A stretch of 64,000 bases of DNA from Ruminobacter sp. (GCA_017940385.1 JAGAYS010000056.1:36484-100483), one strand, 5' to 3'. Counted from the stretch's first letter, positions 8,289-18,036 are shown. A program made the numbers and translations. Notes: generated from the sequence alone by a model not told the origin.

Positions 8289-8792
8289 TCAGACAAAACT
8301 CTGCCACAGATTCTCAAAATATCCGCTGAACAGCCAGTACAGTCCGATAACGATCAATGCAAATATCGCTGCGATGGCAAATGCAATAATTAATCTTAAT
8401 CTTTCGGCAAGGCGGTAATTCCGATAAATTTTCATGCTCATTCCGAAAGTACGCAATGAAGGACAGTGTCTGTACAGAAGAGAGGATATAACGTCCAGAA
8501 TCGTGCCGACGGAGATAAAAAAAGCAGCCCCCAAAAAATAAATTAAATATGGCGGAACGTCATAAAATGTGCATAAACACACACATGCCACGATACATGT
8601 CAAAGAAAGAATTACCAATATAGCCTGATCTTCCAGATAGTCGAACATATTCCAAAAGCTCAGTTTCTCAAAAGCCTTACTGCCACGTTTATCGTGGGCG
8701 TAAATCGTAAATTCAGGAGCTCTTTTACGCACGGTCTTAAGGTTATCCGTTAAATCGGAACCGGTTTTTCTTCCTGTTTTTTTCCGAGTCAT
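8289..8792 (-). CDS. Membrane protein with three predicted helices, unknown
   Basis: A 167-residue protein with a basic start (MTRKKTGRKTGSDL). Three hydrophobic segments lie at about 58-77, 82-103 and 132-156. The start is preceded on its strand by AAAAGAGGTAAC, a good ribosome binding site. Tail and head resemble the adjacent 95-residue protein, suggesting a pair in one transcription unit. No catalytic motif is visible. Function unknown. Confidence 0.65.
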   Translation of the reverse strand: MTRKKTGRKTGSDLTDNLKTVRKRAPEFTIYAHDKRGSKAFEKLSFWNMFDYLEDQAILVILSLTCIVACVCLCTFYDVPPYLIYFLGAAFFISVGTILDVISSLLYRHCPSLRTFGMSMKIYRNYRLAERLRLIIAFAIAAIFALIVIGLYWLFSGYFENLWQSFV

Positions 8793-9349
8793 GTTACCTC
8801 TTTTTTTTGATATTCCGCTTTAATGAAACGGCGCCGGCAATGTCTGACAAAGTAGTGTCCTGAGCGCATCCTTTCGGTATACGGTCATGTTAAACGCAAT
8901 TACACGGATTTACAATTGCCGGTTTTTCAGAATGCCAAAAACCCGTTGTTCTGATTAACGGATATAAATCCGCTCCGATACCTGCAGCAGCTGAGTAATT
9001 TACCATCTTCCGTCTGCAGGATTCTGTCATAAGGACATGTAAACCATCCGACCGGACATTACTCCTTCAGAAGTCAGACTTTATGCAGATCGGATTAATT
9101 ACTGTTTGCATATCAGATCGGTATTCAACATTTAGTCAATTTTTGTGCGTATAAGTTGGTTTTGTTGATATAAATCACAACACAAAACACACAAATGTTT
9201 TTTAACTGTAAATAAAAAGCAATATATGTAAACTATATGTATGCTATACAGCTAATCATTACGGAAATGCGACTAATTATTTATACCGAATCCTCCTTAA
9301 TTACCGAACAGCAAAGATGTCTTGATCATTAGAATAAACAGGTAAAACA
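8793..9349. other. Intergenic region, 557 bp
   Basis: No gene is supported. The right part is AT-rich and holds a FNR-like box (9165-9178) and a direct repeat CAGATCGG (two copies near 9080 and 9115). It probably contains the promoter of the secreted protein at 9350 and the promoter of the divergent gene ending at 8289. Confidence 0.5.
9165..9178 (+). promoter_or_regulatory. FNR-like box
   Basis: TTGATATAAATCAC matches the FNR consensus TTGAT-N4-ATCAA at nine of ten fixed positions. It lies about 170 bp upstream of the secreted protein gene at 9350. An oxygen- or CRP/FNR-type control is plausible for an anaerobe, but no start site is known. Confidence 0.35.
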
Positions 9350-9892
9350 ATGAAGATTTTAAGAAACACATGTGTAGCCATTGCATCAGCCGTTATGCTC
9401 GGCACCTTCCTTCCTGCTGGCAGTGCCCATGCGGATGCCTCCGTACTCGGGCTTGAAATGGGTAAATCAACCGTCAGCGAATTAAAGAACAAATTTGAGG
9501 TTGAAGAACAGGGCATCAACCAGTGGAGCCGCGGAGAAATGTATTCAATCGATACCGCAGGCATACCCATTGACGGTATAAAGAATGCACTGGCAATCTT
9601 CAACACCGACGGCAAGCTTGACTGCGTGCTCCTGACCATTCAGAAGCACAGATTCGATGAACTGAGCTCAAGCCTCCAGAAGAAGTATAAGGTTACCAAA
9701 AAGGTTAAGCCGTTTGTCGGTGATTCATATGTTCATTTTAAGGATGGCAAAACCTTAATTGAACTTGACGCTCCGCACATGAGCTTTGCAATGACGCTGA
9801 TCTACATGCAGGAAGATTTCAAGAAATCCTTCAAAACCGGCGTAAAGGCAGAAGAAGACCAGAAGAGACAGGCCGAATCTGACGTTCTGTAA
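9350..9892 (+). CDS. Secreted periplasmic protein, unknown
   Basis: A 180-residue protein with a clear signal peptide (MKILRNTCVAIASAVMLGTF, cleavage likely after SAHA near residue 27). The mature part begins with SVLGLEMGKSTVSELKNKF and is a small alpha/beta domain with a regular KLDCVLLTIQKHRFDEL stretch. A GLxxGxxxxxxL-type beginning is common in small periplasmic or lipoprotein-like domains, but I cannot name a family. The C-terminus (KAEEDQKRQAESDVL) is charged. It sits alone with a long AT-rich upstream region and probably belongs to the chromosome rather than to the conjugation genes. Confidence 0.75.
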   Translation: MKILRNTCVAIASAVMLGTFLPAGSAHADASVLGLEMGKSTVSELKNKFEVEEQGINQWSRGEMYSIDTAGIPIDGIKNALAIFNTDGKLDCVLLTIQKHRFDELSSSLQKKYKVTKKVKPFVGDSYVHFKDGKTLIELDAPHMSFAMTLIYMQEDFKKSFKTGVKAEEDQKRQAESDVL

Positions 9893-10133
9893 AAAAAACA
9901 ACAGTCAGTAGGGAGAGAATACCGTGGCGGGATGATTCGGATGCAGCCAAATGCCGTCTTCCGGAAAGGTCCCCATCCTGCCGTCGGTCATATATTAAAT
10001 GCATCCGATCTGATGATACGCTGATTTTTGGGGACTTGGATTTTTCGGAACCGTCATACGGAACGGAACCTGCTCCGGCGACTTCCTAAAATTCGTGCAG
10101 ACCGATTATTCATTATGTATATGGGTGGTATTT

Positions 10134-10385
10134 ATGAGCTTTAACAGAGAAAAGGATCCGGCATACAACTGCCTTGCAGGAACTGCTGATGACATTGCAT
10201 GCCCTGTATGCGGAAGTCATGCCTGGAAACGTTACGGTCAGCATCAGAACATTGCCTGCAGAAAGTGCGGAAAGCAGATTGTCACCCGTGCTCAGAAACG
10301 CGCACTCATGATGTTTCTCAGCGTGTTCTTTACAGTATGGTTTACCATTTTCATAACAGTAGGCTACATTCTGCTGTTCAAATAG
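10134..10385 (+). CDS. Zinc-ribbon membrane protein
   Basis: I start this at ATG 10134 (GGGTGG upstream), giving 83 residues; a longer frame opens at 10095. The protein has two Cys pairs (CPVCGSHAWKRYG, then CRKCGKQ), the layout of a zinc ribbon, followed by one C-terminal membrane segment (about 58-82). It is probably a small inner-membrane protein with a cytoplasmic zinc-binding head. No partner is evident. Confidence 0.6.
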   Translation: MSFNREKDPAYNCLAGTADDIACPVCGSHAWKRYGQHQNIACRKCGKQIVTRAQKRALMMFLSVFFTVWFTIFITVGYILLFK

Positions 10386-10611
10386 TAAAAGCCTAAAAAT
10401 TTCCAATAATGCGTAAAGGCAATAAGGATCCGTTACTTATAATCGTATCAAATCATGTATTTCAACTGACAGAAATAAATCCTATATAGGAACTTTACCA
10501 TTAAAAACTAACGTGATTATATTCCAAAAGATCCTTACGACTGACGAAGTCATTTTTTTCCTGCCGTCAGCCGAAAGTTCCGGACAATGATTTTCAGTTG
10601 TGCGATCCGGT

Positions 10612-13137
10612 TTAGCCGGTCTTCTTTTTCTTCTCCCTGTAGCGCCACTGCAGAAGCAGAACCTTCTTCCCTGATGCTATTTCAGGAAGCCATCTGTCAA
10701 GCTTTCTGGCAAGAATGTCCATATACTCCCTTTCCGGCTCTGCCAGAGTCAGAATTGTCATGATGGCAAGGTACATAAGCTCAATTCTCGGCTTTGATCT
10801 GATTCTGAGGACAAGTCCTTCAATACCGTTATTAAGCTCACTGACGTCAAGTACCCTGAACTTTACTGCATATGATTTGTTTTTAATCTCCCTAACAGGA
10901 TCCGAGCTGCCTCCCGGACAGTACAGAGTATTACGCTTATCCGGATTCCGACCATTTTCGCTATCCGTATTATCGTTCCGTTTCGACACCGGAATCGCAG
11001 CCGGAACAGGTGTATTAGAGGCCGTATCAACCACACCATCCTCTTCATCCCGCATGAGCTCATGCTTTTTCACCTTTCTCTTCACCACCTCCAGGTTATC
11101 GGCAGCTCTTAAGAGATGAGTCAGAGTGGTTCTGCCGTTAAAAAGGAGCTCCGTTTCCGAGAATACGCAGAGGACCATGGCTGCCACATACAGGGATAGA
11201 TCACACAGGTGTCTGAATCTGTGTTCCTGTCTCTGAGTAAGTTTTTTCAGGTTGGTAATTTTCTTTTTTCCGTCTTCGGCAAAAACATCCCGGCTCCCGG
11301 GAATACGCATGAAGGCATTGAATTTGCTTTCGTCAAGTAAAAGCCCTAGATTGGTTCTCAAACATCTGGCCTTGTTTCTGAGATCACCTCCCAGGGAATT
11401 AATGAGCATGTATATGCAGCAGAGAATCGGAAATCCCTTAGCGGATATGTTACCGGCCATTTCATAGGCGGCTCCGTCATACTTACGCCCGCTGATTTCC
11501 GCATTAACAAGCTCATCAAACAGCCTTAACCGCTTAAGATTCTCCGGACAGACCGCACCGAGCTTCATGAATCCCGTATCCGCAGTGATGTCACTTTCCA
11601 GAAGTCCCATGAAAGCCCTGCTCTCTGTTCCCTTACTGCATTCCGTCCTGCGGGACACGGTTTCCCTTTTGTTTTTGATCCTGGCACCGGCCCCGATTCC
11701 CTGCTCCCCGTAACGCTTAACCTCCGCATCGACTCCCGTAATGTATTCCTCAAGACTGCAGCCTCTGTCTGCTGCGACATTCATTACCGCAAACATTATT
11801 CTTGCAAGAACAATATCCGTGATGTAACCGTTGATGAATTCAGCTTCCTCATTCTGAGCAAGATGTTTTGGAGGGACGGCCTCAGCCATGAACACATTGC
11901 GGTACAGTCTGTCGAGAAGCATTCTGTAGGAGGCATAACCTGACGGCATGGAGCCGTCGGCAGACGGCTCTCTGTCAGTCTCAGATGATGCTTCTGCAGA
12001 GGGATTAGATTCTTTCTCCAGCCCAGCAGTAATGAATTCATCCAGCTTTATCGGGAAATACGGATCTGCGCTGTCAGCTATGAAACAATCGGCTCCCCCG
12101 TTCCGCCCGGAGCCACCGGAGGTCATGTACCTCAAACCTCCGTACACGGCATCGGTAAGGCCGTCAGCTTCAAGACAGTCCCTGATGATATCGGGCACCT
12201 CTTTTCCTAGCCCCCGTATGAGATTGGGAAATCTCTTTCTTTCCGCACACGAAGATCTGCCGATAACGGAGCTCAGTGCCTCCCTGAGGGCCGTGCATCC
12301 GGCATCCAGGGATTCGTCACTCTCTCCGCGGATAAGATGGCGGCGTGATTTCCCTCCGCTCCACAGGTTTTCACCTGATGGGCAGTGCCTGCCCTTAGCC
12401 CCGAATACTGATGCAAGAGTGTCAGCTCTTTCGGCAACGTCAAACAGCTCAAAAACCTCCCGGCTTTTTAAGTTCGAAACATCAGTATTACCGTCAGTTG
12501 AAAACATACCGGCATCCGCTAATCCCCCAAGGGAATCGGTTCGGGATGCACCGCATCCCGAAAATTCCCTAAGCGGATTGAGCTCTGTGTATCCGTCATC
12601 GGTGAGCGCCGTACACGGTTCTGCAAAGGTTCCGTTTCCGGATGGTTCCGTACCAAGACCGTACGGATTTAACATGTAGTCTTTCATTTCGGTTGTCCTG
12701 TAATTAAAAGCTTCACATTTACTGACGGTCCCCTTTGCATAAACAGCGTCAGATTCCTTTTCTTCCGTTACATCAGTACCCTTAAACTCCTCACCGGTGT
12801 CCGATGTAATCCCGTCCGTTCCGTTAAAGGCATTTCCTTCACTGAACCTGCGTTTTCCCCTTATAAGGTTATCCATCTCCGTCAGGAGACTTTCCTTGGC
12901 GGCCAGGAACATGAATCCCGGTTCATCAATAAGTCTCACTGAGAGATCAGATACCTCTCCGTAGTTGACTTCGAGAGTATCCTGTGAAAATTCCTCCGGA
13001 ATAACCCTTCTGATGACATCCTCATGTATTCCGTAAACACGAATATCCCCATTACTGCCGAATCCTTCAGCCCCTTGTACTATTTCATCCCTGATTTCAT
13101 GAATGCATAAACTCCTGCAGTAACCTGATTCTTTCAT
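10612..13137 (-). CDS. Large unknown protein of the conjugation region
   Basis: An 841-residue protein that I do not recognise. It has no signal peptide or membrane segment. Residues 100-260 are low-complexity and acidic with many Gly, Ser, Thr and Asp. A better-conserved core seems to lie around 440-690, including a His- and Arg-rich part (KKLTQRQEHRFRHLCDLSLY) and FSETELLFNGRTTLTHLL. The C-terminal ~100 residues look folded (YLAIMTILTLAEPEREYMDIL) with a basic tail. It is divergent from another unrecognised large protein (14118) across a 980-bp AT-rich gap, and both lie next to traD. Relaxase or partition roles were considered, but no relaxase HUH or HD motif was seen. Confidence 0.7.
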   Translation of the reverse strand: MKESGYCRSLCIHEIRDEIVQGAEGFGSNGDIRVYGIHEDVIRRVIPEEFSQDTLEVNYGEVSDLSVRLIDEPGFMFLAAKESLLTEMDNLIRGKRRFSEGNAFNGTDGITSDTGEEFKGTDVTEEKESDAVYAKGTVSKCEAFNYRTTEMKDYMLNPYGLGTEPSGNGTFAEPCTALTDDGYTELNPLREFSGCGASRTDSLGGLADAGMFSTDGNTDVSNLKSREVFELFDVAERADTLASVFGAKGRHCPSGENLWSGGKSRRHLIRGESDESLDAGCTALREALSSVIGRSSCAERKRFPNLIRGLGKEVPDIIRDCLEADGLTDAVYGGLRYMTSGGSGRNGGADCFIADSADPYFPIKLDEFITAGLEKESNPSAEASSETDREPSADGSMPSGYASYRMLLDRLYRNVFMAEAVPPKHLAQNEEAEFINGYITDIVLARIMFAVMNVAADRGCSLEEYITGVDAEVKRYGEQGIGAGARIKNKRETVSRRTECSKGTESRAFMGLLESDITADTGFMKLGAVCPENLKRLRLFDELVNAEISGRKYDGAAYEMAGNISAKGFPILCCIYMLINSLGGDLRNKARCLRTNLGLLLDESKFNAFMRIPGSRDVFAEDGKKKITNLKKLTQRQEHRFRHLCDLSLYVAAMVLCVFSETELLFNGRTTLTHLLRAADNLEVVKRKVKKHELMRDEEDGVVDTASNTPVPAAIPVSKRNDNTDSENGRNPDKRNTLYCPGGSSDPVREIKNKSYAVKFRVLDVSELNNGIEGLVLRIRSKPRIELMYLAIMTILTLAEPEREYMDILARKLDRWLPEIASGKKVLLLQWRYREKKKKTG

Positions 13138-13231
13138 TCCGACTTAATCCTGAAATGGCAAAGTAAAACAGTAAAAGTTTATTTTTCAAAATTTCCGTAA
13201 TTGATATGTTTTGGTCATTGCTTTCAGGTCT

Positions 13232-13257
13232 GCAGGCCCGGGGTTCCCCCGGCCTGC
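13232..13257. repeat. GC-rich hairpin
   Basis: GCAGGC at the left and GCCTGC at the right enclose a G/C-rich core with CGGGG and CCCCC runs. No T-run follows on either strand, so it is not a typical intrinsic terminator. It lies about 95 bp upstream of the minus-strand gene start at 13137. Confidence 0.5.
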
Positions 13258-14042
13258 CTTTAAACCGCCGTGCAATGATGCGGTCACCGTTATTAATTAT
13301 TATTTGTGACCGGTTCATGCGTCCGAAGTAATGTCTGCGATTCCCGTGAATGTGGCTCCAACACCGATTTTTCCCGGGAAAAATGTCGTTCCGCACCGTT
13401 TGCCGGCATTATGCTTCACCGATGCTTTCCGGTAAACAATGTGACTTACCGCACACAAATTTACAAAAAGGTAACAACTCTTTCAAGTCGTTTTTATTCA
13501 TGATTTTTAATGTGGTTAGATGTTTTTCATAGTAATATCGATAATTTTCAAAAATATTAGTGCCATTTCTGATAATTTTCGAATAAATATCCCTTTAAGA
13601 CGTGGCGGATACTTATTTCACGGTAATATTTTTCATATTCATTTGAAGATTTATTAATCAATATATCGATTATATCCATAACAACTGTTTTATATACTTG
13701 ATTATTTTAACACTATTTGGATAATTTTTAACCACTTAATATTAAATTCACAAAAAATTATGGATTGAAAATTTGTATTGTGTTTTAATCCGCAACCGTC
13801 TGCCATGACCGCTTTTTTTATTAACCGTTTAATTAAATATAAATGCTTCCGAAACAGTAAACGGATTTATAAGGTCATACTCCAACAAAAACGTCACCGC
13901 TCCGTGAAGAAAAGCCGTCCTCGTGCACGGTCTCGCCTCTTCTCCGGTAAACATAAGTTTTTCTTACCAAAGGTTCCCGTCTTCAGTTACGGGATTTAAC
14001 ATCCATCCCAAGCATCAGGCTCCGCCATGGTGACCGCCTCCT

Positions 14043-14087
14043 GTTCATGCAGCCGTCCGGCTGCATGAACGACGAGGTCTCCGTCGT
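14043..14087 (+). promoter_or_regulatory. Two consecutive hairpins before the 14118 gene
   Basis: GTTCATGCAGCC (14043-14054) pairs perfectly with GGCTGCATGAAC (14059-14070) over a 4-nt loop. A second stem ACGACG/CGTCGT (14069-14087) follows, its first arm overlapping the end of the first stem by 2 nt, and encloses AGGTCTC. The next gene starts 30 bp downstream. The layout resembles the leader before traD and may set mRNA stability or attenuation. Confidence 0.5.
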
Positions 14088-14117
14088 GCCCGATGCACTC
14101 ACGGAGAAAATTTAACC

Positions 14118-16127
14118 ATGAACGGTAACAGAGTTAATGAAGCAACGACCGCCGGGTTCAGCAGCTTCGGTAATGATTGCGGAAGTGATTATGAATTTCC
14201 GTTTTCTGCCTCATACATACTGTCCCACGCAGGGGATAAAAATTCCGCACCAAGTTCCCAAACGAATAACCTTACTTCTCATGAATTTAAAAGAAGGCTC
14301 AATGCCATAATACGGGACAAGATGGAAAGCCTTCTTGCCACGGCAGTTCCTGCCGAATCAGAATACGGGAACGGCGAATCACTTACGGCAGGTGCGGTCC
14401 GAAGCCAGGGCTTATGTTCCGGTCTGAACGCCGACGTTCACGAGGCTGTTCACCGCTTCTCTCCGGAAAGGTTCTGTTCAGGAACCGGATGCTTCTCAGG
14501 TAACCGCCGTGTCACTCTCATGGAGGAGCTTCACGACTACATACACATCCTTAAAAACCGCAGCTTTATAAGTGAGTATCTGAAGGGACTGCAACTCGGT
14601 AACCCACCTTCCGCTCCCGTCGCCTCTCTGTCTTTGGATACGGATACGGATACGAATCTGAAGAACAGGATATCCGGCATTTCCGGATGCCCTACCGGAA
14701 CCTCCTTCCGTCTGGCGGAATTCCCATGCGACCTTCCCGATGACATTACGGATGTTCCCCTACGCCGCGACGAAACATGCTCACGCATATTACGCTGTCT
14801 TGAAATACTCCGTAACGGCACCCGACTCATATCCGATGAAATCGGATATGTAAATTACGGATATCTCCGTAACAGTCTTACGAATGCATATAACGAGGCC
14901 TCATGCATCCGTCGGCGGATAACGGCTGAATCAGAACCTGTAAACTGTTGCGGTAATGATGCTTCGGAAATTTCACCTGTAACTGATACCGCCGGGACAA
15001 AACCACTTCTCGGTCTGCTGCTGTCCAGACCGGAACTGACGTCGGCATTCATCGGCTGTCCGATTCCTCTTGAAAAAATTGCGGGACTCAGAAGCCTTTA
15101 TCTTCTCACGCAGAGGGAAAAGGCATTGGGATACCTTTACCTTCTCTTTAACAACCTAAGCTGCTTCAATGATAATTTCAGGGCCGACGGATTAAGAATA
15201 AAAAGAGCTGCCGACAGGTTCCCGAATGACAATACCGTGCGTCATCTGACCATAAGGGCAATGACCGAATCCGGACTCAACATCACTTCATCTGCAGATT
15301 TCATAAATGCGGATCTCCCTGAAATGTATCATCACTACATGATTCGCAACAGGCGTTACCATCTTAAAAAATACGGCATGAAGAAATTCGTGACCAGAAG
15401 CAGCGCCAGAAGAAAGGATACGGAAACCCTGACATCACAGGCCTCCTCTGCCAGACTTAACAGAATATCACTCTTTCTCTCGATATATGAAATGCTGACG
15501 GACAGACACCGCAATGATGAACTCATCATAAACGATCCTGCCGTCATCACCTCCATAAAACTCTACAGACAGAGCCTTAATTTTCTGAATGCGGTTGCGG
15601 GAGACTGCAACTCCGAAACGTCAATCCGCGATGACATGGCAAGAGCGGTCTCCATCATCCGGAATACGGCCGGCAAGAACATTACCGGAAGAAATCTGGA
15701 TACGGAGGCAATAAAGACATCTCTCTCGAAGGCTTCATCCGTCATTTTTCAAAAAATTGCCGGCATGGCGACAGCCGGCCGTTTAACCGATATGCCTGAG
15801 GGTACGAAGCCCGGAACCTCAGCGGATACGGCCAATGGTTTACCGTTATGCTCGGAAGAGCTTCTGCAAAGCATTGAAGCCGTAAGCCCCTTTGAATTAT
15901 TTTCAGAAGAAATGCAGAAGATTGACCGTGACAGCCGGGACATTCTGAATGTCATGCGCAAGGATTCCTATGCGGATGCCGTATCGGCATACGGCTTTTC
16001 CTATAAAAGCTTCACCAATGCGACAAAGCTTCCGTATGACACCATGCACCGCTTTTTCACACCGGAGGACAGGGCCGCGGTAAAGAAGGAGCTGTTCTGC
16101 CAGTCACGAGACAAAGGCAGGCTCTGA
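14118..16127 (+). CDS. Large unknown protein upstream of traD
   Basis: A 669-residue protein that I do not recognise. It lacks a signal peptide and membrane helices. It is rich in Ser, Asn and Arg, with Gly-Ser linkers around residues 40-120 and 555-580. A strongly basic part (MIRNRRYHLKKYGMKKFVTR, then SSARRKD, around 410-440) could bind nucleic acid. Long helical stretches follow. It directly precedes traD, with two hairpins and 127 bp between, so it may belong to DNA processing or mating. The codon usage resembles the tra genes. ATG 14118 is preceded by CGGAGAAAATTTAACC, a usable ribosome binding site. Confidence 0.7.
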   Translation: MNGNRVNEATTAGFSSFGNDCGSDYEFPFSASYILSHAGDKNSAPSSQTNNLTSHEFKRRLNAIIRDKMESLLATAVPAESEYGNGESLTAGAVRSQGLCSGLNADVHEAVHRFSPERFCSGTGCFSGNRRVTLMEELHDYIHILKNRSFISEYLKGLQLGNPPSAPVASLSLDTDTDTNLKNRISGISGCPTGTSFRLAEFPCDLPDDITDVPLRRDETCSRILRCLEILRNGTRLISDEIGYVNYGYLRNSLTNAYNEASCIRRRITAESEPVNCCGNDASEISPVTDTAGTKPLLGLLLSRPELTSAFIGCPIPLEKIAGLRSLYLLTQREKALGYLYLLFNNLSCFNDNFRADGLRIKRAADRFPNDNTVRHLTIRAMTESGLNITSSADFINADLPEMYHHYMIRNRRYHLKKYGMKKFVTRSSARRKDTETLTSQASSARLNRISLFLSIYEMLTDRHRNDELIINDPAVITSIKLYRQSLNFLNAVAGDCNSETSIRDDMARAVSIIRNTAGKNITGRNLDTEAIKTSLSKASSVIFQKIAGMATAGRLTDMPEGTKPGTSADTANGLPLCSEELLQSIEAVSPFELFSEEMQKIDRDSRDILNVMRKDSYADAVSAYGFSYKSFTNATKLPYDTMHRFFTPEDRAAVKKELFCQSRDKGRL

Positions 16128-16145
16128 ACCTTCTGACGAAAGAGA

Positions 16146-16207
16146 CCGTTGCCGGTGCCTTGTACCGGCAACGGCAACGATACAAGGCAAAGGTCCTCAC
16201 GGAGGAC
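16146..16207 (+). promoter_or_regulatory. Paired hairpins in the traD leader
   Basis: CCGTTGCCGGT (16146-16156) pairs with ACCGGCAACGG (16164-16174), a perfect 11-bp stem. GTCCTC (16193-16198) pairs with GAGGAC (16202-16207), hiding a Shine-Dalgarno-like GGAGGAC that precedes a three-codon frame ATG CAT TCA TAA at 16214. traD starts at 16255. The arrangement is like the traC leader. Confidence 0.45.
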
Positions 16208-16254
16208 ATCCTAATGCATTCATAATTCAGTTATCCGGAGATTCATAAATATAC

Positions 16255-18036
16255 ATGAAAAGATACTGTCTTATTTCTTTTGCGCTGACCGTTCTTCTTG
16301 CCGTCAGCGTGTTTATTCTGTCACTCTCAACGGCACATCATTCAAAATTCGTGTTCATGATGGCAGCTCTGATACTGCTCTTTCTGAGACACCGGGAATA
16401 CTCAAAGGTCGAGGCCGAGGAGAACCGGGCCAAGGGAGGAGGATTCTTCAGAATTTCCGAGGATGAACTGAGGGGACTTACGTCTCCCGACAGACTGTAT
16501 CTCGGAGAAGGATTTCTGTGGGAGAAGGAACAGGCCGTACTGCTCTACGGTCTTATGGAAAAGGATCCGTCACTCTGCACCGTAAAAAGGAATCCCGATG
16601 TTAAGGGAACGGGTTTTATCCAGTCTCTCGGAAAGCAGGAACCGGTATTTCTGCCTTTAAGCTTTTTTGACGGACATACACTCATAGCCGGCACCACCGG
16701 TGCCGGCAAAACCAGACTGTACGATCTGCTGTGTTCCCAGGCCGTGTTCCGCGGTGAATGCGTCATAGTAATAGATCCGAAGGGAGACCGTGATCTTTAT
16801 GAACACCTGGCCAGCTCTGCGAATGCCTGCGGTCGTGATGTCCTCTTCTTTCATCCTGCCTTTCCTGAAAAAAGCATCGGCCTGAGTCCGGTACATAATT
16901 TTACCCGAAGCACGGAAATTGCAGGTCGCATAAGTTCCCTGGTACCCACAGCAAAAGGAAACAGCGATCCGTTCAGAAGCTTTGCCTTCTCCGCAATCAA
17001 TGCCGTTGTCGGCGGACTGATACTGACGGGAAGAAGACCTACCCTTAAGCTGATAAGATATTACGTGAATTCCAGACTTACCGAGCTCTGCTTTGCATCA
17101 TTCAAGGCCGTCTTTGACAGATATCTCTTAAGGGACAGAAGATTTGCCGATGAGTGGAAAAGCCTTATGCGTGAAACCTCAAAGGTGCCGGGAAGACTCC
17201 TGTCAAAATACGATGACCTTTACCGGCGGGCCATAAAGCCCTTCCCTAGACGGGTGTCCCAGGAAATGGAGGCCCTTTATGAAATGGCCAAACACGATCC
17301 CGACCATTACAAAAAAATGACCGCTTCATTAAAGCCCGTTCTCGACATGCTTACGTCAGGTGAACTCGGAAACCTTCTGTCCCCCGAGGAAACCGGAAAT
17401 CTCACGAGAAAATCCTACAGTCTTGCGGACATAGTCCGCAGGAACAGGATTCTCTACGTGGGTCTTGACTCACTCACGGACGGCGAAACCGGAGCGGCCC
17501 TGGGTTCCATGCTTCTCGCCGATCTTACGGCAGTTGCGGGAAACAGATACAATTTCGGGAAAGACTTAAAATACGTAAATCTCTTTGTTGATGAAACCTC
17601 TGAAGTAATCAACGGACAGCTGATACAGCTCCTTAACAAGGGACGAGGCGCCAAATTCAGGGTAACCGTGGCAACCCAGACCGTTGCGGACTTTGAATCC
17701 GGGCTTGGAAGCGAAGCTAAAGCCCTTCAGGTTCTCGGTAACGTCAACAACGTCATATCCCTGCGTGTCATTGACACCAGAACTAGAGAATACATCAGTG
17801 GTTCTCTTCCGAAAACCAGAGTACTGTTCCGCTCACAGAGCTCTGTGCAGAATCAGAGTTCGGGTGAACTGACAAGCGTGAGCGCCAGCATATCAAAGAG
17901 CCTGACGGAAAACGAAACCGATATTTTTCCGGCATCAATGTTAAGTGAGCTTCCAGATCTGGAATATGTTGCCCGAGTCGGCGGTTCTACGGTGATAAAA
18001 GGCAGAATTCCATTTGTGGAAGCATGCGGAGACTAA
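16255..18036 (+). CDS. traD: TraD, type IV coupling protein (VirD4 family)
   Basis: A 593-residue coupling protein, shorter than F TraD (~717) and closer to SXT/TOL-type TraD. Two N-terminal membrane segments span about residues 5-24 and 30-44. Walker A is GTTGAGKT (about 145-153), and the Walker B strand NLFVDETSE lies near 441. The sequence VIVIDPKGDRDLY follows the family pattern. The C-terminal portion (from ATQTVADFESGLG on) is typical of the TraD/TraG ATPase. It links the DNA substrate to the T4SS channel at the inner membrane and pumps DNA. The start is ATG 16255 after CCGGAGATTC. It converges on the TfoX-domain gene at 18113, and traV follows from 18724. Confidence 0.93.
   Translation: MKRYCLISFALTVLLAVSVFILSLSTAHHSKFVFMMAALILLFLRHREYSKVEAEENRAKGGGFFRISEDELRGLTSPDRLYLGEGFLWEKEQAVLLYGLMEKDPSLCTVKRNPDVKGTGFIQSLGKQEPVFLPLSFFDGHTLIAGTTGAGKTRLYDLLCSQAVFRGECVIVIDPKGDRDLYEHLASSANACGRDVLFFHPAFPEKSIGLSPVHNFTRSTEIAGRISSLVPTAKGNSDPFRSFAFSAINAVVGGLILTGRRPTLKLIRYYVNSRLTELCFASFKAVFDRYLLRDRRFADEWKSLMRETSKVPGRLLSKYDDLYRRAIKPFPRRVSQEMEALYEMAKHDPDHYKKMTASLKPVLDMLTSGELGNLLSPEETGNLTRKSYSLADIVRRNRILYVGLDSLTDGETGAALGSMLLADLTAVAGNRYNFGKDLKYVNLFVDETSEVINGQLIQLLNKGRGAKFRVTVATQTVADFESGLGSEAKALQVLGNVNNVISLRVIDTRTREYISGSLPKTRVLFRSQSSVQNQSSGELTSVSASISKSLTENETDIFPASMLSELPDLEYVARVGGSTVIKGRIPFVEACGD

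Larger units (their letters stand above)
13138..14117. other. 980-bp divergent intergenic region, AT-rich centre
   Basis: No convincing gene. The region 13440-13790 is very AT-rich. It contains repeated GATAATTTT-type words (near 13541, 13570 and 13720) and ATATCGAT/ATATATCGATTATAT palindromic words. A GC-rich hairpin lies at 13232-13257 and further hairpins at 14043-14087. A basic 73-codon frame at 13778-13999 lacks a ribosome binding site. The layout would suit paired promoters, an origin of transfer or a centromere-like site; none is proven. Confidence 0.5.

Noticed and set aside
11948-12679. 243-codon plus-strand frame inside the large gene at 10612-13137
   Set aside because: Composition is Ser/Pro-rich as expected for the antisense of Gly/Asp-rich codons; the minus-strand gene is the better reading.
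10612-13137. Relaxase candidate
   Set aside because: I could not find an HUH triad, an HD motif or helicase motifs; left as unknown.
13778-13999. 73-residue basic frame in the divergent gap
   Set aside because: No ribosome binding site and protein-like features limited to a high Lys/Arg content.
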